Source of the DNA: Acidobacteriota bacterium | GTDB taxonomy: Bacteria > Acidobacteriota > Thermoanaerobaculia > Multivoradales > JAHEKO01 | Assembly (NCBI GenBank): GCA_030597375.1 | Contig: JAUVRX010000005.1 | Span: forward strand, 1 to 36,109 | Direction of reading: 5' to 3' | Length of the DNA: 36,109 bases | In this document: positions 29,401-36,109 of the stretch, piece after piece | Layout: every line of letters starts with the position of its first letter | Numbering within the stretch: the first letter of the stretch is position 1 | Notes under the pieces: model-generated | Told to the model about the DNA's origin: nothing | Database searches by the model: none | Seen by the model: only the letters and a program-made list of their open reading frames with translations | Program-made: the position numbers and the translations under genes

Positions 29401-30087
29401 GTGACCCAGAACAGCGCCGACATCGAACCCCGAATCACCCTGGCGATTGACGCCGGCTCACCAATAGTCAGCGCTGCTCTCGCCAGAGATGGAGAGCTCC
29501 TCGCCGAGAGGTATACCCAGATTCGACGTTCCTCGCTGGAACTGATTCCGATGATCGACGACTTGCTATCAGAGGTCGGCTCGTGTACCAGCGATCTCGG
29601 TGGCATCCTGGGTCTCAGAGGCCCCGGCAGCTTCACCGGGCTGAGAGTAGGACTCGCCACCTGCCTCGGTCTCCATCAGGCCCTTGGTGTTCCTGCCGCG
29701 ACCCTGACCACCTTTGAAACCATCGCTTCCGTCTCTCCTGAGAGAGACCTGGTCGTCCTGGCTGCCGTCGAGTCGATTCGCCACAGCTGGCTGGTGCAGA
29801 CCTTTCGCGCCGATGAGGTGCCCGAGCCCCTCGACGAACCACGGACGGTCGCCGCTGAAGAGCTCGCCGCCGCGAAGGCCGATCTGGTGATCGGTTTTGG
29901 CGTCAACAGCATCTCGCCACGCGCCGGCCGAGCCTTCAGGGCTGCGATTCTGGAGCCTCCGCCTCTCGCTGGCCAGGCGCTGATGCTGTGGGGACGCAAG
30001 CAAGAACAATGGGATCCTTCCGGGCTCGTGCGGCCCCTCTACTTGCAAGCCCTGTCTGCTACACAGCCAACCACATCTGCCCCATGA
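29401..30087 (+). CDS. tsaB: tRNA threonylcarbamoyladenosine biosynthesis protein TsaB
   Basis: 228 aa, GTG start. LAIDAGSPIVSAALARDGELLAER, LIPMIDDLLSEV, LGGILGLRGPGSFTGLRVGLATCLGLHQALGVP. Confidence 0.94.
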   Translation: MTQNSADIEPRITLAIDAGSPIVSAALARDGELLAERYTQIRRSSLELIPMIDDLLSEVGSCTSDLGGILGLRGPGSFTGLRVGLATCLGLHQALGVPAATLTTFETIASVSPERDLVVLAAVESIRHSWLVQTFRADEVPEPLDEPRTVAAEELAAAKADLVIGFGVNSISPRAGRAFRAAILEPPPLAGQALMLWGRKQEQWDPSGLVRPLYLQALSATQPTTSAP

Positions 30088-30154
30088 GACACGAGGATCG
30101 CCCCGGACAGGCTCCTGGTCGCAGGACAACCTGCTCAGCGAGTGGCGCCTCGTC

Positions 30155-30183
30155 TTGATCGCCAGTTTTGCCGGTGCTATTCT
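30155..30183 (+). promoter_or_regulatory. Sigma70-type promoter upstream of the DUF465-like gene
   Basis: TTGATC (30155-30160), 17-nt spacer, TATTCT (30178-30183). Confidence 0.5.
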
Positions 30184-30387
30184 GCGTTCACAGTGCCGTG
30201 CGTCTGTAGCTGGATCGACCCTACCTCTGATGCGCGCTCTGCCGGCGGTTCAATGCAGCCTGAACGGGCCTTCCGACCGGCTCGAGACAACACCGACGGT
30301 TCAACAGTCTCGTGCTTGTACACCGACCCAACAGCCACTCCCACGACCACGAGGGGATGGCTTCAATCTCGCTAGGAGGCACAGTGG

Positions 30388-30624
30388 ATGGCGAAGACAG
30401 CTGACAGCTTGAGGGAAGAGTTGCTCACCACCGACGAAGAATTCCGCAATCTTCACGACCAACATCAGGACCTTGAGCACCGGCTCACCGAGCTTCACCA
30501 GAAGTCACTGCTCTCCGAGAAAGACGAACTGGAGGAGAAACAGATCAAGCGCCAGAAGCTCTTTCTCAAGGATCAGATGGAGACCATCTTGCGCCAACGC
30601 CAGAGGGAGGAAGCGCCGGTCTGA
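30388..30624 (+). CDS. DUF465/YdcH-like small coiled-coil protein
   Basis: 78 aa. SLREELLTTDEEFRNLHDQHQDLEHRLTELHQKSLLSEKDELEEKQIKRQKLFLKDQMETIL; AGGAGG-type RBS (TAGGAGGCAC) upstream of the ATG. Confidence 0.8.
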   Translation: MAKTADSLREELLTTDEEFRNLHDQHQDLEHRLTELHQKSLLSEKDELEEKQIKRQKLFLKDQMETILRQRQREEAPV

Positions 30625-30691
30625 GCCACGCTACCTTGACCCTCGGCTCGCACTCCTCCGCCCGCATTCCGTCCCCGCCCATCGGCTTCTA

Positions 30692-31327
30692 ATGACCTTC
30701 GCCAAAGAATCCCTGCCCTTCGTGGTGCCGCTCGGAATCGCGGCCCTGGTGATGGTTTTGTTCGGACAGACACCCTGGGCCGCCGGCCTGGGTAGCCTCG
30801 CAATCCTCATATTGCTCTTCTTCCGCGTCCCGAAGCGGCACAGCGAGGCACCCGAGGACAGCATTCTGGCTCCGGCGAATGGCCGAATCCTTCGCCTCGA
30901 TCGAAGCCCGGCTCTCCTGGACGGCAAGGGAGATGCCCAGCGGATCGTCACTTTCTTGTCTGTCTTCGATGTCCACGTGCAGCGCACACCTGTCAGCGGC
31001 GAGGTAGTCGAGAGTCGTTTCACCCCGGGGCGAAAGGTGGCGGCCTTCAAGGAGGAGGCCGGTAGCGTCAACGAGAACCACTTCATCGTCCTGCGGCGGA
31101 GGAACGGTGACCTCATCGGAGTGCGGCAGCTCGCCGGTCTGGTCGCACGGCGCGTCGTCTGTCCACTACTACCTGGCGACCAGGTTCAGCAGGGAGACCT
31201 GATGGGATTGATCAAATTCGGGTCCCGTGTCGACCTGATGCTTCCCGACAACTACGAGATTCTCGTTCGCCCGGGAGACCGCCTGCGCGAGGGTGAAACC
31301 GTAGTGGCCAGGCGGAGGACGCCGTAA
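30692..31327 (+). CDS. psd: Phosphatidylserine decarboxylase proenzyme
   Basis: APANGRILRLD, IVTFLSVFDVHVQRTPVSGEVV, GSVNENHFIVL, LMGLIKFGSRVDLMLP (GS self-cleavage motif). Start set at ATG 30692. Confidence 0.93.
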   Translation: MTFAKESLPFVVPLGIAALVMVLFGQTPWAAGLGSLAILILLFFRVPKRHSEAPEDSILAPANGRILRLDRSPALLDGKGDAQRIVTFLSVFDVHVQRTPVSGEVVESRFTPGRKVAAFKEEAGSVNENHFIVLRRRNGDLIGVRQLAGLVARRVVCPLLPGDQVQQGDLMGLIKFGSRVDLMLPDNYEILVRPGDRLREGETVVARRRTP

Positions 31328-31408
31328 GGCCTCGCACTCCATCGGCCGGCTGCTCAGACCTCGTCTGAGACATCAGGGCAACCAGGCTCCGAGGCAAGAG
31401 ATCCAATC

Positions 31409-32368
31409 ATGACGGTCCTGGCGATCATCAATCCGCAGTCGCTACTCGGGGGCGAGATCAAGAAATCACTGGGACGGCGGCGAGAGCTCTGGTCCGACGT
31501 TCGGCTTCTGGGAACCGAGCCGGCCCAGGTCGGAGCGGTCACCGAATTCGCTGGCGAAGCGGCCCTGGTTCAGGAGTGCGATGTGGAGGCCCTGCAGGGG
31601 GTTCGGCTCGCCATCCTCCTGCCTGGCGATGAAGATCCGACGGCAGCTCAGCTGAGCTTGCCAGCCGACTCGACCCTGCTGGTTGTCGATCCGAAAAGCG
31701 GCTGGCATGGAGCGACGCCAGCAGTAGCTGGCATCGATTCGACAGAGGATCGATCTGGAGCGGTCTTCATCAGTCCGTCGCCGGTGGTCATTCTCCTGGC
31801 GCATCTCCTCCAGCCTCTTCAGGACCTGGGGACGTCGGCAGCCGTCGCCCAGATTCTCATGCCGGCATCGACCCAGGGCCAGGCCGGCTTGGACGAGTTG
31901 TTCGAGCAGACCCGATCCTTTCTTGCCGTGCAGGATGACAAGCCAACCGAGGTTTTCGGCAAGCAGATCTCCTTCAACCTCTTTCCCCTCTCCTTCGACG
32001 ACACCAGGCATCTCGACCCACTGACACGAATTCTGGGCGGCAACCCCGCCGTGGCCCTGCAGGTCGTTCAAGCCGGGGTCTTTCACTGCCTGGCGTGCAG
32101 CCTCTTCCTGGGCTTCGACCAGGACCCGGGTCTCGAAAAGCTCCGGCATTGCCTCGCAGCCAATCCCTGGATCGAGATGGCGGGTGAAGGAGAGCTTCCC
32201 GGACCCACGGATGCGGCTGCGCGCGAAGAAATCCTCGTCGCAGATCTCCGACCCAGTCCGACGCGTCCGGGGTCCTACCAACTATGGGCTGTGATGGACA
32301 ACCTCACTCGTGGAGGTGTCTCCAACGTGCTGGGAATCGTCGAGAGTCTCCTCGCGCCTGCCAGTTGA
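31409..32368 (+). CDS. Aspartate-semialdehyde dehydrogenase-like protein (USG-1-like), catalytic Cys not conserved
   Basis: 319 aa. ISFNLFPL and C-terminal LWAVMDNLTRGGVSNVLGIVESLL match the ASADH fold. The active-site region reads FISPSPVVILLAHLLQPL where ASADH has the NPNC(S/T)T motif. Confidence 0.7.
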   Translation: MTVLAIINPQSLLGGEIKKSLGRRRELWSDVRLLGTEPAQVGAVTEFAGEAALVQECDVEALQGVRLAILLPGDEDPTAAQLSLPADSTLLVVDPKSGWHGATPAVAGIDSTEDRSGAVFISPSPVVILLAHLLQPLQDLGTSAAVAQILMPASTQGQAGLDELFEQTRSFLAVQDDKPTEVFGKQISFNLFPLSFDDTRHLDPLTRILGGNPAVALQVVQAGVFHCLACSLFLGFDQDPGLEKLRHCLAANPWIEMAGEGELPGPTDAAAREEILVADLRPSPTRPGSYQLWAVMDNLTRGGVSNVLGIVESLLAPAS

Positions 32369-32418
32369 CCCCATACGAAGGCGCTCTGCCCAGGCTCCCT
32401 CACATTCGCACAGGAACG

Positions 32419-32937
32419 CTACTCGATGCCTGCGTCCGGTGGCGGGATCACGCCTCCCTCGCGCGCCAGAAACTCCTCCACATGCAGCAGCCCATCCTCG
32501 CCTGCCCGCTTCACCACCTGTAGGAGGGTCCCCATCGTGTTGACCTCCTCGAACTGTTCGTTGACGAACCAGTCGAGGAACCGGACAGCGATGTGCTTGG
32601 AGTCCTCGTTGGCGATATCCACCAGGCCATAGATCTGCTGCGTAACCTCCTCTTCCCACTCGAGCGCCAGCTTCACGGCTTCCTCGGCACTGGCAAACTG
32701 ACTCTGCGGAGCTGGTATGGCGGGAATCTGGAGAGATCCATCGGCATCCACGATGAACCGCACGAACTTCATGGCATGGTCTCGCTCTTCGTCCGCCTGC
32801 CGATAGAAGAAGCGGGCCAGGCCGCCAAGCGCTTCCCTGTCGAAATACGAGGCGATAGCCACGTACTGGAGCGACGCTCCGAACTCGTTGCCGACCTGCT
32901 GGTTCATGGCTGAGATTAGTTTCTCACTCGCTAACAT
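32419..32937 (-). CDS. ftnA: Bacterial non-heme ferritin
   Basis: MLASEKLISAMNQQVGNEFGASLQYVAIASYFDREALGGLARFFYRQADEERDHAMKFVRFIVDADG. Start set to ATG 32937 rather than the longer ORF. Confidence 0.93.
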   Translation of the reverse strand: MLASEKLISAMNQQVGNEFGASLQYVAIASYFDREALGGLARFFYRQADEERDHAMKFVRFIVDADGSLQIPAIPAPQSQFASAEEAVKLALEWEEEVTQQIYGLVDIANEDSKHIAVRFLDWFVNEQFEEVNTMGTLLQVVKRAGEDGLLHVEEFLAREGGVIPPPDAGIE

Positions 32938-33141
32938 CGAATCGTCTCCTTTTCCCGATCGGATCTGTGAAGCGCCGATCGACTCGTTCTTGCCGCCCTC
33001 GTCGTCTCGGTTGGGGCGGTCAGCATAGCCGATTCCCCGCCGAGGCGCGACGGTTGTATACTGATTCTCCTCTTTTCGGCCGGCAGCAGTCTCCGGCCGT
33101 CGAATCGACATACAGCGAGTGCGGAGGAGACCCAGAGATCC

Positions 33142-34110
33142 ATGTCGAACAGCGAACCGTCGGACAACAACCACTTCAAAGTTATCGTCATGGGTTCGGG
33201 GCCCGCGGGCCTCACCGCCGCCCTCTACGCCGCCCGCGCCAATCTGCAGCCGCTCGTGCTCGAGGGTAGCCAACCAGGCGGACAACTGACCATCACGACA
33301 GACGTGGAGAACTTCCCAGGGTTTCCGGATGGGATTCTCGGTCCAGAGCTGATGGACAGGATGCGCTCCCAGGCTAAGCGTTTCGGTGCTGAGGTCAATT
33401 TCGAGGTGGTCTCTGCAGTCGATCTGAGCACTCGACCCTTCGAGATCAGAACCGACGCGGACCGCTACCTCGCTGACGCCCTGATCATCGCCACCGGCGC
33501 CAGTGCCAAGCAGATCGGCCTGGAATCCGAGAAGGAGCTGATGGGGTATGGAGTTTCAGCCTGTGCCACCTGCGATGGATTCTTCTTCAAGGACAGGGAG
33601 ATCGTCGTCGTAGGTGGCGGCGACAGCGCCTTGGAAGAGGCGGTCTTCCTCACCAAGTTCGCCAGCAAGGTGACGGTCATCCATCGCCGCGACGAGCTAC
33701 GGGCCTCGCCGATCATGCAGGATCGAGCGCGGGCCAACGACAAGATCCACTGGCTCTGGAACAAGCAGGTGATCGAGATCCTGGGCAGCCGGCAAGACAA
33801 GGTCCGCGGCGTCAGGGTGAAGGACACACAGAGCGGCGAAGAGTCCGACTACCCCTGTGAAGGAGTCTTCATCGCTATCGGACACACGCCCAACACCGAG
33901 CTCTTTCGAGGCGATCTGGAACTGAACGAAGTCGGCTATATCGAGGTCCAGGAGCCCTCGACCCGGACCAATTTCGGAGGTGTTTTCGCCTGTGGCGATG
34001 CCACCGACCCCACCTACAGACAGGCAATCAGCGCCGCCGGCTCCGGCTGCAAGGCCGCCATCGATGCCGAGCGGTGGCTCGAGACCGGCTCGGATGGACC
34101 GGCGGGCTAG
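33142..34110 (+). CDS. trxB: Thioredoxin-disulfide reductase
   Basis: 322 aa. [30 protein letters not shown], redox motif [55 protein letters not shown]. Confidence 0.97.
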   Translation: MSNSEPSDNNHFKVIVMGSGPAGLTAALYAARANLQPLVLEGSQPGGQLTITTDVENFPGFPDGILGPELMDRMRSQAKRFGAEVNFEVVSAVDLSTRPFEIRTDADRYLADALIIATGASAKQIGLESEKELMGYGVSACATCDGFFFKDREIVVVGGGDSALEEAVFLTKFASKVTVIHRRDELRASPIMQDRARANDKIHWLWNKQVIEILGSRQDKVRGVRVKDTQSGEESDYPCEGVFIAIGHTPNTELFRGDLELNEVGYIEVQEPSTRTNFGGVFACGDATDPTYRQAISAAGSGCKAAIDAERWLETGSDGPAG

Positions 34111-34217
34111 GGGCGCAGGGGTTGAGGCGGGCGGACTTCGCTCACAGAACAAAGCTATACTCACTTCAAAGCTGTAGTCTCAATTCAGTAGGTGATTTTT
34201 TCTCAGAAAGGAATGTC

Positions 34218-36109
34218 ATGCAGTTCCAACGATCGGTGGTCCTGGCTGCGTTGTTGGTCCTTTCGGTACCCGTGCTGGCTCAGGTACCTCCTCCACCCGA
34301 CGGGGCGAGCGCCCTTTCGAAGACCTACCCGGGCCGAGCCTATTCGCCCTACGCTCAGCGGGGCTTTCCCAGCGGAGTCTTCTGGGGCGACACTCATCTT
34401 CACACTTCCTATTCGATGGATGCGGGAGCCTTTGGCAACAGGCTCGATATGAACGACGCGTACCAGTTTGCGCGTGGCGATGAGGTCATCTCTTCAACCG
34501 GTCTACCCATAAAGTTGTCGCGACCCCTCGATTTTCTGGTCGTCGCCGATCACTCCGACAACATGGGCCTTTTTCCGGATCTGATCGCCGGAAAACCGAA
34601 TATCCTCGCCGACCCAAAGGGGCAGGACTGGTACGACCGTGTTCAGAGCGGCGACGGAGTATCGGTAGCGCTCGAGCTCATCAGCCTGTTCTCTCAGGGT
34701 GAGTTTCCCGAGGGTCTGGTCTACAGTCCCGACTCGGCTCCCTACAAACATGCCTGGCAGGATACGATCGATGCGGCCGAGGAGTACGACGACCCGGGGA
34801 CCTTTACCGCTTTTATCGGTTACGAGTGGACCTCGCTGATCAAGGGCAACAACATGCATCGGGTCGTGATCTATCGCGATGACGCTGGCAAGGCCGAACA
34901 GATGGTGCCCTACACCACCATGGCCCCTCTGGGCAGTCCAAATCCGCGTGATCTCTGGCGATGGCTCGAGACCTTCGAAGCCACTACCGGCGGCGATGTG
35001 CTGGCGATCGCCCACAACGGCAACCTCTCGAACGGCATCATGTTTCCGCTCGAGGCGCAGTGGGACGGAACCGCTCTCGATACCGAGTACGTGACTCAGC
35101 GCGACAGATGGGAGCCGTTGTACGAAGCCACCCAGATCAAGGGAGATGGCGAAACGCATCCGTTTCTGTCGCCAGATGATGAGTTTGCCGACTACGAGAC
35201 CTGGGCCGTCGGCAACCTCGATGTATCCGAGGCCAAGACAGATTCGATGTTGGCCGGCGAATACGCTCGCGAAGCGCTCAAGCGGGGCCTTGCGATCGAG
35301 TCCAGGCTCGGTACCAACCCCTACAAGTTCGGCATGATCGGCTCGACTGACAGCCACACGTCGCTCGCTACGGCGGAAGAGGACAATTTTTTCGGCAAAC
35401 ATCCAGGCTACGAACCCAATCCGGAGCGCATGACCCATCCCTTCATGGAGAGTGAAGCCGGGACGATCTATGCCTGGCAACAGGTGGCATCGGGACTCGC
35501 TGGAGTTTGGGCTACCGAAAACACTCGCGAAGCACTTTTCGACGCCATGGTCCGCAAGGAGGTCTACGCCACTACCGGAAGCCGTATGATGGTGCGGTTT
35601 TTCGGTGGTTGGGATTTTTCCGCCCAGGATCTGGCGGGGCGTTTGCCGGCCTTCGCCGGGTACCAGAGAGGTGTCCCGATGGGCGGTGATCTTCCACCCA
35701 GCACACCCGGATCATCGGCCCCGACCTTCATGGTTTATGCGCTGCGCGACCCGATCGGCGCCAACCTCGATCGCATCCAGATCGTCAAGGGGTGGCTCGA
35801 CAAGGGCGGCAAGACCCAGGAGAAGGTCTACGACGTGGCCTGGTCGGGTGATCGCACGAAGGGCACGGATGGAAAGGTTTCGGCGGTTGGCAACACTGTC
35901 GACGTAGGAAACGCCAGTTGGACGAACACGATCGGTGCATCCGAACTGGGGACTGTGTGGGCAGACCCCGACTTCGAGCCGGGTCAAAAGGCTTTCTACT
36001 ATGCTCGGGTGATCGAGATTCCGACTCCACGCTGGTCGACCTACGATGCCTACCGGTTTGGAATTCCATTGGCCGACGGCGCCCCGACCTCGACCCAGGA
36101 GCGAGCCTA
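34218..36109 (+). CDS. DUF3604-like secreted protein, truncated by the window edge
   Basis: ATG at 34218 after AGAAAGGA. MQFQRSVVLAALLVLSVPVLAQ signal peptide; FWGDTHLHTSYSMDAGAFG, DFLVVADHSDNMG, FIGYEWTS, FGMIGSTDSHTSLATAEEDNFFGK. Open to the window end, so absent from the ORF track. Confidence 0.85.
   Translation, partial: MQFQRSVVLAALLVLSVPVLAQVPPPPDGASALSKTYPGRAYSPYAQRGFPSGVFWGDTHLHTSYSMDAGAFGNRLDMNDAYQFARGDEVISSTGLPIKLSRPLDFLVVADHSDNMGLFPDLIAGKPNILADPKGQDWYDRVQSGDGVSVALELISLFSQGEFPEGLVYSPDSAPYKHAWQDTIDAAEEYDDPGTFTAFIGYEWTSLIKGNNMHRVVIYRDDAGKAEQMVPYTTMAPLGSPNPRDLWRWLETFEATTGGDVLAIAHNGNLSNGIMFPLEAQWDGTALDTEYVTQRDRWEPLYEATQIKGDGETHPFLSPDDEFADYETWAVGNLDVSEAKTDSMLAGEYAREALKRGLAIESRLGTNPYKFGMIGSTDSHTSLATAEEDNFFGKHPGYEPNPERMTHPFMESEAGTIYAWQQVASGLAGVWATENTREALFDAMVRKEVYATTGSRMMVRFFGGWDFSAQDLAGRLPAFAGYQRGVPMGGDLPPSTPGSSAPTFMVYALRDPIGANLDRIQIVKGWLDKGGKTQEKVYDVAWSGDRTKGTDGKVSAVGNTVDVGNASWTNTIGASELGTVWADPDFEPGQKAFYYARVIEIPTPRWSTYDAYRFGIPLADGAPTSTQERA

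Noticed and set aside
31466-32281. 271-aa minus-strand ORF opposite the ASADH-like gene
   Set aside because: The plus-strand frame has recognisable ASADH-like segments; the minus frame has none.

Overview
The window holds mostly housekeeping genes from a GC-rich Gram-negative bacterium. The gene content suggests Acidobacteriota or a relative, but this is inference because I could run no search. I identify a partial recG (left edge), a cNMP-binding/FHA protein, the RNase P RNA gene (rnpB, minus strand), a DUF4388-like/J-like/TPR protein, uvrB-uvrC, a class A PBP, a SAM methyltransferase, rpsF-rpsR-rplI, a membrane pyrophosphatase, and pth-rplY-prs-tRNA-Gln(UUG)-spoVG-ispE-lolB-like-TPR. These are followed by an MshEN-like protein, an HU/IHF protein, an M50 site-2 protease, dtd, ssb, mutS, tsaB, a DUF465-like protein, psd, an aspartate-semialdehyde-dehydrogenase-like protein lacking the catalytic Cys, ferritin, trxB, and a DUF3604-like protein running off the right edge. 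I see no CRISPR array, transposase, prophage or obvious defence island. The best candidates for something undescribed are: (i) a 179-bp element with perfect 18-bp terminal inverted repeats and nested internal helices, between tRNA-Gln and prs; (ii) the apparently dead ASADH paralog; (iii) the stand-alone MshEN-like protein behind a strong promoter with an operator-like inverted repeat; (iv) the DUF4388/J-like protein with HPI in place of HPD. Most long ORFs opposite these genes are antisense shadows.
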